From Limanda limanda (Eukaryota > Chordata > Actinopteri > Pleuronectiformes > Pleuronectidae): a stretch of 64,000 nt of DNA. The position numbers were made by a program, and so were the translations under genes. This document shows, in pieces, positions 1 to 13,565 of the stretch. The notes beneath the pieces are model-generated. The model saw only the letters and a list, made by a program, of their open reading frames with translations, made no database searches and was not told the DNA's origin. Each line of letters opens with the position of its first letter. Position 1 is the stretch's first letter. The DNA lies in NCBI RefSeq assembly GCF_963576545.1, contig NC_083638.1, forward strand, positions 28,130,900-28,194,899. Direction: 5' to 3'.

Positions 1-1640
1 TTAGACATGTGCAGTTTACAGAAGCTTTAGAGAGTCTTTGTCTCTCTATGTATGTCCCAGTGAGTCTGCCATCTACATGAAACCTCCCTGCTGGCCACAC
101 GATATATATGACCACATCAGGGCCATTGGCCATTGGCCATTGGTCCCTGGGACTGTTGGAATTGATTTTGTAACTTTATTGAGTACCTATATATATCACA
201 GAACTTTTAATCCTCAACAAAGCAGAGTCCTAAGCTCAGATCTTAACATACAGCCATTTTTGCATCTCTAAAGTCTAGACTAAAATCAAAAGGTCATTAG
301 GGCTTTTCCCTTAGGGGTCCTTAAAGGCGAGCCAGCCATTACAGAAGAAGAAGAAGATCAGTGAGGAGATCAAGCAACTCCGATCAGTACGTTTTTAGAG
401 GGTCAGTCGGTACAATCACTTCTGCCCCATACAAAACAACCTCATCTCTGGGGACTTTGATCAATAGGACTTAGCAGTTTTTCGTCCAGGTGCTGGAATT
501 CATGGCTTTCCAACAAATCACCAAATGTCGCGTCTCAGCAACGATGAAGCATTATTGCAGCATTTATTCTGGTAATGTTCATTTCCTCTGTGGAGGACGA
601 TTTAGTTGCATTTCTACTCTAATTAGCTATATTACTCTTCTGTGTTGTGAAATATTAATGCATGTTAATACAGTCTGTATTAATGTGTGGGCTGATAAAC
701 TGAATGACCCTGAATGCTATGCAGTAAATGTATAAAAGGAATGAATGAATGCAGGGTATTATGGATGGATGTATGGATAAATTATGGACTAATACAGTGA
801 TGAATTGCTGTTGATTTATCAGCACATTTTAAAAGCATCACCATAAAGTTAATAAATTAGGTTAAAAAAAAAAAATTAAACAACTGACTCTTTATAATAA
901 TGTGTGTTGAGAAACGTTTTATTATGGTCCTGATTGAATATTGATGGGAATGCGATCAATGTAATAGTTTATTGGTTTAGTGGGCAGGACCTGAAATGCT
1001 TAGGTTTTTAAATAGACAGAAATTATCTATACTATACTGTCACAAATCATTATCAATTCTTTAATATTATAAATATAATATATACATTTTTCGTGTTTAA
1101 ACTGAAAGTGTAAATGCAAAATTATCTCTGGTTGAATTGATCAAGTAAGTAAAAACTTCACCCCATACAGTGCTTCATCAACTGTTAAAAGTCGATAACA
1201 AAACAGCTGAAGAAGTAGTTGCATTAAACTGCACCAGAATAAGTGCAACTGGCAAAATTTACTTTATCTGTCACCTATTAACAGTGATAATACACATTAA
1301 CAGTTGCTAAGACATTTCTGTCAGAGCCAAAATGGTGGAATAACAGACTAAGAAGTAGACTCAGTATTGTCATCCATAGAACCACAGTGTGATGTGGCTG
1401 AATGAAAGTGTCCTATCGGTGCAAGCAGCTTATTATGACCCATACTTACATTTTATTGATAGGCAACCTCTAGCAGCCATGGAAATTTTGACTGGAGCAG
1501 AGAAGGAAATCAGGTGACTTATAAGTGCAAGAATGTGCCTGTCAGGAGGAGGCTGAGGGAAAGGCTGGATCGACCAATCACAAGACTTTGACACAGGAGA
1601 CTGCTGTTTGTTTCCTGCTTGAAACCAGTTATCATCATTG
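1..1640. other. Non-coding stretch, no gene recognised
   Basis: AT-rich sequence with only short, unrelated open frames. The only local structure I see is a triple CCATTGG at about 122-141 and a short A-run near 868. No transposon ends, splice-bounded exons or RNA genes are visible. Confidence 0.6.
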
Positions 1641-1642
1641 GT

Positions 1643-1995
1643 TGTGTCTCAAATCAGGGGCTGCATCCTTCAGAGGCTGCATTGGAGGAGCGATTGCTTC
1701 ACAGCCGAGTGACTACACTGTCCCATTTGGAAGGGTCCTTTAAATTTGTCCTTTCATTCAAGCCAAACCTATCCCAGGATCCATTTTGTTTCAGTGACAA
1801 AACAATTTTTCAAAGAGGCAATGGCGCCAGCAGGCAGTTTGGGCAGGTTTAGGAAAAGATGGTGGTTTTGGTTCAAGAAAGTACGCCCTTAAGATTAAGG
1901 ACCATTGTCATCAAACCTACAATAAAAGATTTGTAGTTAGGGTTGTTCAAACAGTCATGGGTGAAATAAATAATAGCTGTGTCTCAACTCAGGGG
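1643..1995 (+). repeat. Element-like segment bounded by an 18-base direct repeat
   Basis: TGTGTCTCAAATCAGGGG at 1643-1660 recurs with one mismatch (AAC for AAA) at 1978-1995, in the same orientation. Text of the form 'tgtctcaa-tcaggggctgcatcctt' is typical, to my memory, of ends of short non-autonomous hAT-like elements in fish, so these may be two adjacent or partly deleted copies. No transposase is present. The outer boundaries are not established. Confidence 0.4.
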
Positions 1996-1999
1996 AGTC

Positions 2000-4060
2000 T
2001 AGGGTCCCCGTAGGGAGTGACATTAAAGTGCCAGTGTCTGTCCTTCCAACCCAACTCTACATATTTTACACAGATGTTCGACCCTCTGACGACCTCTATT
2101 CCTGGCAAAAAGGCTGCAGAACCAACATTTTTGCCTTGAACAGGCTGTAAATTAGGTTCTTGTGTTTTAGTCTATATTCAGATTGACATATGGTATGAGA
2201 TACAGTATATTTTCTTCGTCTCTGTTATGGCAGTTATGTATGAATCAGGGACCAAATACAACTTATCTCACTTCATGTTGCCTCATGTTACGATTAATCA
2301 TCCTCATAATTATAATCATGAAGCATTTTACAAGGCTTTTAGTCAGCACATATTTGAGTCATTGTTTTTGAGTGCCAAATGAATATGGTTCGCCGTAGGT
2401 CATTAGTACTTGTTTGTGTTATATGATGACATTTTTCGACAGAGGGTAGAGAGCCGTGAACACAGCGTTTCCTGTCGGCCTGCAGCACGCCTTACACTGA
2501 CTCAAGGCTATGATGAAAGGCCAGTGGTGGGCTAACAAAGGCAAGGGTGAGAGGAAGGAAAACACACAAATTAAGCGTTACGGACCCTAGGCTGTGTGAC
2601 CACACACAGATTGAATAACATTCCATCAGGCACAAAGGCAGCTTGGCCGTTGGGGAGAGGAAGGTACAAAAAAATATATTTACTCACACATTCATGTTGT
2701 TTTTCAAACGCACCGACCGCACAACATGCTAATTCAAGTTGTTTTACCCCTAAAAGCTCAGCACTTCTCTGCCGCTGGGCCACGTTGTTGATGTGAAACA
2801 CATTAAAAGGAGAAACATGTGACCTTATTACCACCTCTATTGCTTTTTCACTTTTGTGCTCATTGTTGTGATCACATCAAAACTGATTTCATAACTTTAT
2901 AATTCTCAAGTATTTGATTTAGAATATATTAGACATTTTAAACATGCAGCTTCCTGTTCAAAATAACACCTCCCCCCACCCCCACATATGTCTCTGTATT
3001 TACAAGTAGTAATAAGAATATTTCATGAATGAGAATCACTGTGAATCACTGTGATGCATAAAGGGGATGGTGAGTTTTTTGAAATGTTGCAGATCATTAG
3101 TTGAATCTGCAGCACTGACACATTCATGTCCTCTTAAAAAATCCATCCAACCATTTCTATATTTTGGGAAATGACACCAGTGATTGCTCTTTTCGCAAAG
3201 ACGCCATCAGTATTAATTATTTCGAAAAAAGTAATTTAATCTTGCTTATCACCGAAAAAGGTATTCACATCAGATATAAACATTACACTGAATATTTATT
3301 AGCATCTTCATCCATTTCCTGACTTCACAGGGTTTCTCTCATGATCCGATGCATTTTAATTTTGCATTCACTATTTCACACTGATAAGTTGTTCTCTCAG
3401 GCTTACATATCTACTCTTTTCTGCCCTCGCTCCTTCTCCTTAATTTTTTCTTGCATTTGATCTTTCCTGCTGTTCTTCAAAATCATTTTCCAGACACTTC
3501 ACACAGAATGTAAACCCTCACAGCGTTTTCTTTTAGAAATCCACTCTGATTACACTGATTTGCCAAAAAAGGTACAAATGACTTTGCTTCTTCTTTGAAA
3601 ACTCTAAACGTTGTTATCAAAAAAGGAAAAGTACTTTATCGAATTGCAAAATTATTGTCAGAGACCGATCATAAATTCGGTATCATGGGTTCAATAATAC
3701 AATATAAAAGCTGCTGTTATTGTGTTTGACAGGTCCTAATATGAATCGTATCTTCCTGTTGTTTTCAGACAGAGATAAAAAATAATCTTTTTACTTACAA
3801 CTTGAATGAAAGCTTTGAGGTGCATCTCCTCTTTCATTTACTTTCTCCTTCAAAGCAGCTGAATGCTTATGACGCACTGAGAGCTACACACTCAGAAAAG
3901 CTCTCAGCACTGACAATGTGGTGCTATCACCTGAGACGTCAGCAGCAGCGTCTATCCTCTCCTTCTATGTCACTCCATCAGAACATCTGTGAGATTTCAC
4001 ATCATGAGAAGGAAATAATGTATTTTGTTGTAAACATGCACTGCTGGAAGGTAAATTCAC
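2000..4060. other. Non-coding stretch, nothing recognised
   Basis: Short open frames here overlap each other on both strands and show no family resemblance. No repeat family or RNA gene is recognised. Confidence 0.55.
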
Positions 4061-4061
4061 A

Positions 4062-4180
4062 TTTACTGAAGTACAGTACTTGTGCTTAAGTATTTCTATT
4101 TCATACTGCTTCAAACTTACTTTTAAACTACATTTAGAAAGAAACTTTGTATCTCGAACACAGTACACAGTACTGTACAG
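4062..4180 (+). repeat. Fragment of a high-copy teleost repeat (AAGTACAGTACTTG type)
   Basis: The run of 'tactgaagtacagtacttg', then a 'tatttctatttcatactgcttcaaactt' type segment and 'aaactacattt', matches in order the common fish repeat made of AAGTACTT-rich sequence followed by a 'cttcaactccactacatt' segment. This is recognition from memory; only a fragment is present and its ends are unclear. Confidence 0.5.
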
Positions 4181-4420
4181 AGGAACTTTGTCGTTAGTTA
4201 AGGTTGGCAGCTGCCTTGGGTCCCCAACTACCAACTACTTACATCTATAGTTAATATAAATACACAGCAATATATGTATTGTTTATCTAATGTAATGTTT
4301 GTTTTTATTTTTTGGTAACTTGACATTAATGTTAGGTCATAAATACCAAAGCAGCCTTGTACTAGCTGCTCATGGTGAAGCCAGTATTAAATACTTTAAG
4401 ATACTACTGGGTTGTTTATT

Positions 4421-4690
4421 TGGCTGTGGCTGAGGGGTAGGTCAGAAAAATCCTCCAACAAAGATGCCGGCAGTTTGATCCCGGCCTTCCCCTTCTGTAT
4501 GCCGAAGTGTCCTTAGGTAAGATGCTGAACCCCGAATGGCCGCTCATAGAGAGAGTGCTGCCCATTGATGTACAGTATGAATGTGTGTGTCTGAATGGGT
4601 GAATGGCAATATACTGTAGTGTAGTGTAAAACACTTTGAGTGGTCATCAAGACTAGAAAAACAGCTACAGACCATTTAGATCCTTTTACC
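4421..4690 (+). repeat. tRNA-derived SINE, plus orientation
   Basis: The head has an A-box-like TGGCTGAGGGGTAG at about 4429 and a B-box-like AGTTTGATCCC at about 4471, which together form an internal RNA polymerase III promoter. The body contains GCCGAAGTGTCCTTAGG and AAGATGCTGAACCCCGA. The tail has GAATGGGTGAATG, then AAAACACTTTGAGTGGTCATCAAGACTAGAAAA. This order matches the widespread spiny-rayed-fish SINE with the 'aagtgtccttgggcaagac' body. The copy is diverged and lacks a clean target duplication. It is a retroposed repeat, not a functional tRNA gene. Confidence 0.8.
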
Positions 4691-4903
4691 ATTTATTCAT
4701 TGCAGAACATTGCATCATAGTATATAAACTGATTATTAAAATCCAGGAATTTTCTCTGGGAAAACAGTGTAAGAAAATGTTAAAGAAAGTAAGAGAAAAT
4801 CCTGAATCGGCCGCGCCACAACCGCTGCTGTTCTGCAGTGGAGTTGCTTGTACAAGCAGTATGTCTTTGCATAGGGTTTACCCTGAAAATAAATAAAGAA
4901 TTG

Positions 4904-4948
4904 TTGTGTGTGTGTGTGTGCGTGCATGTGCGAGAGAGAGAGAGAGAC
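4904..4948. repeat. Compound (TG)n-(GA)n microsatellite
   Basis: TG dinucleotides at 4904-4920 are followed by an interrupted spacer and GA dinucleotides at about 4932-4948. Confidence 0.9.
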
Positions 4949-5707
4949 TATACTACCTGAAGTTCTTAACGTCAACTTTGAATATTCCACGGATAAACAT
5001 TGAAACTAGGCTGAAAGATCATTTGCAAAATCACTTCTGCTGTGAATTGCGGGAACACGGAAAAGAAAACGGAGACGTCAAATCTCTGGAAGAGCAGTGG
5101 CTGTACAGTGGCTGAGCCGCAGCCGGTGTGGCAGCTCTAATCTGGCAACATGTGCACGGAAATGAAACCACAGCTGGTGTAGCCCGGGCGTGATACGGAT
5201 CCACACCAAAATTGAATAGCTTCTTCCATAACTTATACCAAGTTCCGTGGTAATCTGACAAGTAGAATTTTATTAATCAAGTTAACAAACAACCAACTAA
5301 TAAAGAGACGAGTGAAAGCATAACCTCCATGGAAAAGGTAATAATGAGAAGAGGGATAGTAAGATTTAAAATGCATCAGAAACAACACTGGATAGAAGCC
5401 AACATCTGCTTTTGGCCACGCTTTTTTTTTTCTTTCTTGCCCCTATATTACCCATGATGCAAGTTTAGTGCTGCAAGTTGGAGATTCAGGTGCGTATAAA
5501 AGCAATAGTGAATATAGCCTGTAGCCTCGAGCAGTGCTGAGGAGCGGCTACGGAGGTCTGTTCAACTCACTTCTATACTTACTCCACATCCCTATTTTTT
5601 TTCCCAATTCCAAATTTGTAGTTTTCAGCCCCAAGCTACGCTGACTCTTGTGATGAGCCTCAAATGATTAGACTGTATTTAACTCACAAAAGTCTTCCTA
5701 CAACTTT

Positions 5708-5724
5708 TTATATATATATATATC

Positions 5725-5756
<32 letters not shown>

Positions 5757-5758
5757 TG
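5708..5758. repeat. Compound (TA)n-(TG)n microsatellite
   Basis: A TA run is followed directly by TG repeats interrupted by TTT steps. Confidence 0.9.
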
Positions 5759-5759
5759 T

Positions 5760-8265
5760 TCAGCAGCGGCCCCCAGACACTGTGATCAAACTTTGATCTG
5801 TAAAATCTAAGCAGTTCAAGATTTAGGATTTTAAAGGCAGTTCTTTGTTTTTAATTAAATATTTTACATGAATTCACTATTATTTCAGTAAAGAATCTGA
5901 AAACCGCCACCACCCCTCCTACATCTAGTTTTATATCATTACACCTTGTGGTGTGTGGAGGCTCCCTGCCTTTTTAACACTGCAGCACGTTAATGAACAG
6001 GTCTGTCCATCAAGCTATATATGGACTGCCCTGCTTTATAGAGCCCCAGTCTCAAAAGCATCAGGCAATTACGGACACCTGTTATTTAGTTAATTGCCCA
6101 ATTAACTCATCCATCATTAAAATAAAATAGGTCACCCAAATTAGTGCATATTTACACCAACCTATGGGACGTGAGCAATGTGAACAGGTGTTTGTATATT
6201 ACGAGTATTAGCTAAGCGCAAGTAAAGACATCATCCATCTGCTCTGACGTTTTATATCTTTTTATCAAGACTGTAGGTCTAGAGATCAATAATTAAAATG
6301 AAAATGTGATCTATGTACAACTTCAGCCAGCTCTAAAGACTCTGCACTTTCACCGATGTAACCTTGATAGAAAACAAAAAGAATTAGGACTGCCACCGGC
6401 TCTCTCATGCTCCGCCAGGCGACACGGGGTTCTGTCAGGGAGTAAAAAGGAGAGGACAGGGAGGCAGACAGCGTATCTACAAGGAGGTGAGGCTCCTCCG
6501 TGCTCCTTGTCCCCGGCTAATTGCCTAGAGAAAGGGTCCCTGTCATTGAAATTACATCTACACCATATACATAGCTGCTGCAGAAGGAGCTCATCTACAC
6601 TGTAGCATGGATTCTGTGTGTGATACACAAACCATCAGCTGTGACACACCAAAGGCAACAGCTGCACTGTCAGTGAGAATTGGAAAAAGGAAAGCAGACT
6701 AAATTTCCGATGGCAATAATCTGCAATTCTTTTTTAGGAAATTTGATGTGATTTAAAGAAGTTGCTATAAAAAAAGAATTCCCCCAGCGTTCAACAAGCA
6801 AATGTCTCCTCCTTTTTTCTTACGTTAATGTGACAAACTGTGTGCTTTGTGTTTCCTACCAAAGACATCAAATGTCTCTTTTGATATAAATCGGCTGGGG
6901 TGAGAGTTACTGGGAGAACGGAGGAGCAAGAAGAGCGTGTCAGGGGAAGAGAGATGAGCGTTCGTGAGGACTGTTTATCAGAGGAAGTTGTTTACACTCG
7001 ACAAACTCTAATCATAATAATCATAATCTGCAAAGGGCATTCCGAGCAGTCGAGGTATCTATCTGCTGGAACTGATCCACACACCAGTTTGGACTCATCT
7101 ATTCCAGAGAAATTGTCAGGGCACGTTTGGACAGTTATGTCTGAAGTTGCTTGTTGGGCAGATATAAATACAAACACAAAATAAAGAAACCAAAACACAA
7201 AATAAATGGGAAACATATTTAAAGTGCATGCGCCCACCTAAATCACAGTTTACAGCCGACTGTTGTCAAGCATCAACTGTCTCACTTCACTTCCAATGTG
7301 TTTCCATCCGTGTCCCTCGTCTGAGGTAATAATGTAACAGCTCCCCCCAGTGTTAGGAGAAGGAAAAGTCCTGCAAATGCTTTTTTTCTTAAAGATTGAG
7401 ACAGTTAAAATTATATCATGGACACTGAATATGAAACATACGTTGTTTTTTCATTTGAAGGATTTCTTTCAGAGACACTGTTGCAAGTCATTTTTCCAGG
7501 ATTTAATTCCTCCATCATGTTTTTTGGCCAAAGTGGTGAGGTTGGAAATAAAGCAGCACTCGCAGCGGTTTGCAGATACAGAAAAAGACTGAGAACTGCT
7601 CGTCTTATTTTTTAATTCCAGTGCTCCGTTCTTCTCTGTGGAGTTTTCCGTAGCCTCTTCTGGGATGAAGTCTGCTCTACATTTTCAGATGATCTGTGTA
7701 TCATTGTGCCAAGATCCCCCCACATGGATGCATCATTGCTTAAATTATCACTTTTGCAAAAAAAATGCCAAAGTGGGAGTTGTATAATGGAACCCACCAC
7801 CAAAACCCCCATGAGATTAATACCTACCTTGATACAAACATAATAGAACTTCACGTAGGAGGGACTCAAGGTACCATTGTATTCTGGGGGCTGGTTGTAT
7901 TTAAGATCAAAGAATTGTTTAATTCTAAATAGTCTAAAAATAGTCCTTGCAGGATTTTACAGTATTTAATGATTTATGCACTGTATGGACCTCCTTGAGA
8001 TGGGAGTATAAGGTCTTACAAAATAAGAAATAAATAACAATAATCTATTTTAGACATACTCGCCATGTGAAAAAAGATTTCCTGCTGTCCTTGGCCTCCA
8101 ATATCACTCTTCTGCCTTAAAACAAAATACTTCATCACTCTCTAAAATCAGAATTTCCTTGGCTTCATGTTCCTTGCCGAAAAATTAATTCACACCATTT
8201 TAATCTGGCTTCATGAAGCCATAAAAGAAAGGAGACGGAGGGAAAAAAAGTCTCAGGTGTAATAT
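5760..8265. other. Non-coding stretch, nothing recognised
   Basis: No gene or recognisable mobile element. Open frames of 80-100 codons at 6306-7240 overlap on both strands and look like chance. Confidence 0.5.
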
Positions 8266-8269
8266 AAAA

Positions 8270-8480
8270 CCAAATGCATTAGTTGACAGGGCAGTGATGA
8301 ATGTCAAATCCATCACGCGGTGCGAAGTGGGGGGGAATTGATCTATTTCCATTTGGAGCGTTTTTTTCCCTCTCTTCTGCCGAGCTAGTCAGCATTAGGC
8401 TCTGCTGCCTGCCCCCATTATAAATGCATCAGTATGCTCTGTAATACCATGTCCGCTTCTCCCAAACGCAGCCCCTCAAA
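8270..8480. other. Candidate conserved non-coding element
   Basis: A repeat-free, non-coding block with mixed composition: GC-richer words between AT-rich flanks, a TTGACAGGGC word, 'cattataaatgcatc' and no open frame. It resembles the texture of vertebrate conserved non-coding elements. This is inference from appearance only. Confidence 0.25.
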
Positions 8481-8539
8481 GTCACTTGAAGGTTGTCGAT
8501 GGCTCATGTAAATGAAACTTGATTGTAATAGTTCTAAGT

Positions 8540-11500
8540 GGATTCCACCCACACAATCCTGTCACATTCACTCATTGTTATCCACAACGCCCCCCCTCCC
8601 ATCAGCGTTAGCGGTGTAAATAATAAAAGTTGTGTCACTTCGCAAATTACCCAAACAGCTTATCACTTATTCATTGTGGTGTATCACAACAACTTCTATG
8701 TGCGCACAAAAGCCACAGCAAGTCAGACACAGGCTTTTGTTAATGAACTTGGAAGATTACCAGATCTGAAAATTAACTGACAGTGTTGTTGGTGTCTTTC
8801 TCCTTGTGTGTGACTTCTCTTGTGCACATCCTCTCACTCCAAGGAGAAACCACTGACTGACTTGGACTGTTCCACAATGCAAAGGTGTTCTTCTCTTCAA
8901 GAGCCACTGAGCTCATCACCAAGTATCCAAGAAGGAACGTACACTTTGAGATACTGTGTTCATGGGGAATTTTCTTTTTATTATCTGCTCAACATTCTGC
9001 CTGCTCTCTGCTTTTGAATGAAGTGGCTCCAGGACAGTAATTGAAGATGTGTCACGTACATATGGCTCACAACATAACTGAATGCTTGAGCTCTCGAACA
9101 ACAGCTGAGGTGCAATTTGGCGTCAATCAAAAAACCCAATGCTCATCAAATACCAACTGGACAGCAGTGAAGCGCCAATGCTGGAACTTAACCATGCAGC
9201 ATTTTGGGTGATTGAGTTAACGGCACAGCACAGTTAATTTTTAGGGCCCCTGTGAAAATGATCTTCTGCTGTTCATTCGCCACTGTCCGCATGGCCCTTG
9301 TAGCCATTTTCCGCCTGGCTGCCCTTGATTCTGATCTGCAGCCGGCTAACTCTTTGACTACAGTCGGGGACAGAGGCAGACTATTCCCGAGCTGGTCACT
9401 GAGCAGGCAGAGACGGAGGCAGATTGATATCTTGTATATGAGAAATTGCAAAACTTTTATGTAGAATACAGGGTGTCCGTCAAAGAAAGTGAATCCAGAC
9501 CAAACTAAGCTTTAGCAATTTTTTTTTTCAGCTTACTTTTGGGCAAAACATTGCAAATATTTCTAATCATGACTATCCATACCTCTTTCAGGAACAAAAT
9601 GTAATAATGTAGTTTTAACCCATAATCTACCCTTTATTAGGAGGCTCTGGTTGTGGTTCTAATGAATGTAGGAAATTTGTGCCCCAAGGCGCCACATAAG
9701 AAATGGCTCATGTGAGTCATTTTGAAAATCAATTTCAAATTATTCTGTCATTTAGTTCAGGGTAGATTCGGGGGGAGTCTGTTGGTCTTGCTATTCCCAC
9801 ATAGTTTGGGACTAGGGTTGTTGTATATGTCGTTATTCTGTGTCATAGAATTCTGTATATGGTAAAAATATAATATGTATTTAATGGATGATGGGCCATT
9901 GCATTGTGTCAGGGTATGGTTGAGCTAACTGCTAACAGTATAACTCTCTAAACCATAAAGTAGCTGCTTGTTAGACTACAGCGTTCCGGTGACTGTTCAC
10001 CAGATATTTAAAAGCAGAACTTGTTTCAGCCCAAAAATATTTTTCTGGGATGACATCATGTTATTCAGTCAGGCAGTCGGTAAGACATTTTAGTATAGGT
10101 CACAGTGGTGGACCAACTATCCATCGAAAAACCATGACCATTCCATTAAGTAAATATTTCTCTTATCAACAATAATGACAAAGGTCCTTGAGCCTGAACC
10201 TAACTAACCCTCCACAATGAATGTTAATTAAACGTCAAAGGGCCGGTAAGCCTGCCGCTGGTATGCTGCTGTGGATAATATGCAGAGGTAGGTATGAGTA
10301 ATTTATACAGTTAGAGGAATTGCTTAGAAAGAGTCGGGGTAGGGTGGAGGATGGGTCAACAAAATATTGACTAGTAGCACAGGAGATCACTATTTGTTTC
10401 CAATAGTAAATGTTCTTTACGGCATGATGCTCCCTTAACAATAATGTAATTGGTATCTTTACCCAAATTATGGTATGCTAACTATGATTTTTTTCCCCTT
10501 AACCTGAAGAAGTGGTATTTGTGCACAAACTTAACTTCACCTTAACCAGATTACATTATGATATATATTTACTTATATTAGTATAGTATATTTGCAGGCC
10601 TCAGGGTCTTCACATCCTAAAAAGTATCTTGACGGCATAGAAAACAACATATTTTGTAGTTTTATATCGATTACAAAGTAATATCACTAATTTTGAAATA
10701 AGAGGGTGATACTTAAGGATTACAAGTAGTTGCAGTATTGATAATACATATTCAAAGCAGCTTAATTTTCCCCATTACTTTAATGTGCTGCACATGTTAG
10801 CATCTCTCTTAAATGTTATTTATTCATTTATGTTTTTTAACTAATTGGGAAAACAGCATGCAGCAAATATGATGTACCCAATTTTTCCAACATATGGTAT
10901 AAATATCTGTATAAATATCTACTTTCAAGATGATTATATAAGGTCCAAAAATGCTTTTCTCTCTTTCTTCTCCCCCTATCCTCCACACAGATAAGAGTCA
11001 TAACCATTGGGGAAGACCAGGGTTTTGCTGCAGAGGGATTACTCAAGTTTGGGGAATAATGACTCCCTTATCTCTCCCAGCCTCTGTGCAGAAGCTTCTC
11101 TTGGGCCCCGTCAGTTCCAGACCCTCCTGTTTGGATGGATATATCAATGGAGATCCCTCGCTCACTATTACACACTCTTCCTCATCTCACTTTCCCCGCC
11201 TCATGCCCCTATCTCGCTGATAATGCCATATTGTGAAAAACCCTAAAATGGGGGGGGAGTTATCTAATTTTCACCTGAGGTCATTTTATGTGAGGGGTGT
11301 GGACATTTTTTTCCAACCAATGTCTTTTAACTTAGTTTCACTCAATTTGTTGCATTGTCCTCTTCTCTCCCTCTCTTGCGCTCTCTTTCGCTCAGGCACA
11401 CGCACTGACTATATCTCACTCTCTTTCTTTATCTGTGGTGCATTGGGATAATAGGCTTCAACTCTGAACAGTGGTCTAATTTGAATTCCTTTCATTCCAG

Positions 11501-12080
11501 CTAGTCTAGCCGCCGTACATCTTTAAATGCATTTAGAGATATTGTCCATTCAATGTCAAATGAAGTTAATTGTCCATTGACCTCCCCACCTCCTTCATGC
11601 ACTTATTAATGCCTCCATTACGGGGAATTATCCCATTGTGAAAGACCGCTATGGCAAAAAAGGGTCCAAATGTCAATTGGACAAGTAGGTGCACAAAAAA
11701 AGAAGGAAAAAAGCTTTTCATGTTTTGTTACTTCATTGCAGTATTTAAAAGGAATGAACAAGTTGGTTTTCTTATAAATATATTCCTGGTTGTGATACAC
11801 TCTTATGGTTGAAAAAAATGTGCCTGCTACCATTAAATTCAGTTTGTGGTGACCTAATTTGTTCTGTCCCTTGAGGTTCTGCTGTGTAATTACCACATCT
11901 ACAAGAATCTGGGCTGCTTAAACACCCTGCTTTAAATCAACAGAGAGCAGAGCTGGTGCTGAAAGAACATTAGACAAATAGTCACCTTCATCTCTCCACA
12001 ACTGTGAGTGAGAGTCAGGAACGCTACAGCTTTTACTAATACCTGTGTTTTGACTGCAGGAACCATGGTTTAGATCGTTT
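8540..12080. other. Non-coding stretch, nothing recognised
   Basis: No gene, RNA gene or complete mobile element could be supported. Short ORFs are chance-like. Confidence 0.5.
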
Positions 12081-12089
12081 CTGGTCAAT

Positions 12090-12195
12090 TGTTTATGGAT
12101 TGCATTTATATGGCACAATTCTAGTCCTAACAACCTCTTTAAAGGCTTTAAACCTAGTCACATTCACCCATTCACACAGACTGAACTGAACGCTG
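12090..12195 (-). repeat. Tail fragment of the tRNA-derived SINE, minus orientation
   Basis: 'tttatatggcacaattctag', 'tcctaacaacctc' and 'cacattcacccattcacaca' together are the reverse complement of the SINE tail also present at 4421-4690 (GAATGGGTGAATG, then CACTTTGAGTGGTC, then GACTAGAAAA). Only the 3' part remains; the tRNA-like head is absent. Confidence 0.6.
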
Positions 12196-12489
12196 CTGAC
12201 AAAGCAGCCCAGTGTCCATAAGATTTAAATTATGTTTCAATGATTCTACACTGAATCAGTAATGTTCAGTCCCAAAGCCAAAAGTAGTATGTCCTGTTTG
12301 AAGTGAGGCAGAAAGTAAAGGTGATGAGGGACTGGGTATTATCTTGCACGAGTGTGTGATGCAGCAGACTGGACTTCACATCCCCTTCATTTTATTTCCC
12401 ATGACCACAAACTCTCATTAACCGACTGTTCTAGTTACCAAACCCTGACCACAGGCGACACATCACTTAGAAGTTAGCTAGACAGCTCT

Positions 12490-12740
12490 AAGTATAGGTG
12501 TGAATGCTCCAAGATCCGATCTTGCCAGACCACATTCAGAGGTGTTCTGGGCCACACGTGAATGTGGTCCTATCCAGATTGAAGGATCATCCTCTGTGTA
12601 AGTGGAAACAATGTAACGCTCGATGACAGCATCATCCTCTTGTTCCGGGGACAGTTTGGAGGATAATGGCCATTATAGAAGTGTCCAGTGCAACGTTTGA
12701 GCGCCCACATGAAATGTGTCCTTAGAGGAGGCAGAGTGAA
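12490..12740. repeat. MITE-like fragment
   Basis: 'gatccgatcttgccagacc', 'cacattcagaggtgttctgg' and 'gccacacgtgaatgtggtcc' resemble a short non-autonomous DNA element family of fish built from words such as 'tgatcggatcac' and 'aagtggtc'. A likely relative lies at 55372-55700. Ends and target duplication were not identified. Confidence 0.35.
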
Positions 12741-13429
12741 AGTCATCTGCAGCCTCAGTTTACTTTGTGGGAGCACACACAGACAGAGACAGAGTGAAAT
12801 AAGTGATTAGGACTCACAATCAAAGACAAATCCACACTGGTTCCCGTCTCCTCTCTTTCTCCTTGTCTCAGATTTATCAACAATGAACTCTACAACCTTT
12901 CTCTGTCAACTCTACAACTTCTCAATAACAATTTTGCGCTTTCTCCTACTTACTCTACAATGTTTAAAACATTCATATTGCATGTATTCCAGGAAATAAA
13001 CCTGTGATATCACACTTATCAAACCCATCAATAAAGGTTGGTGTTGTCACATTTTGTCCGTAGGGTGTTTGGAATTGATAAAAATGAAAAATTATGTCTT
13101 TAAACAATTAGAAATTCAAATCTGACTTCATGTTAAATCGTTCAATGTCAAAATAAAAGATGATCATTGACAAAAAAAAACTTTGTTTTCCTTTTCTGGG
13201 TCCCTGCACTGTGCTCAGTTCCAATCAAATAAAATTTCTCAACTTCCCAATCTTCATGTCATCTGATTGCCTGAGAGACAAAATTAGACGTCAAAAGAGA
13301 AAATAATCATAATAATAATAAATAACGGAGGTAAACTCCAATTGTTTCCTGTGTACAAACCCATGCACTCTTCCTCTGCTGGCATTGTGAGCGCTGACAC
13401 CTATCACCTAACCTAATAACATCCTGCTC

Positions 13430-13565
13430 CACATACATCATCCCCGGATTTGATTAGAGATCTGATTTATTTATTTGTTTAGTGCGGAGATCCCACTGTC
13501 ATTATTTCCCCTTGTAAATAATTCAATAAAAATGCCAGCCACCGCCCTGCAATACATTAATATTT
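13430..13565. other. Candidate conserved non-coding element
   Basis: A repeat-free block containing 'gatttgattagagatctg', 'cattatttccccttgtaaat' and 'caatacattaat'. Its homeodomain-like AT words in GC-mixed context resemble developmental enhancers. Assigned by appearance only. Confidence 0.2.

Noticed and set aside
4421..4500. tRNA gene
   Set aside because: A- and B-box-like words are present, but no cloverleaf pairing could be drawn and the sequence continues into a SINE body and tail.
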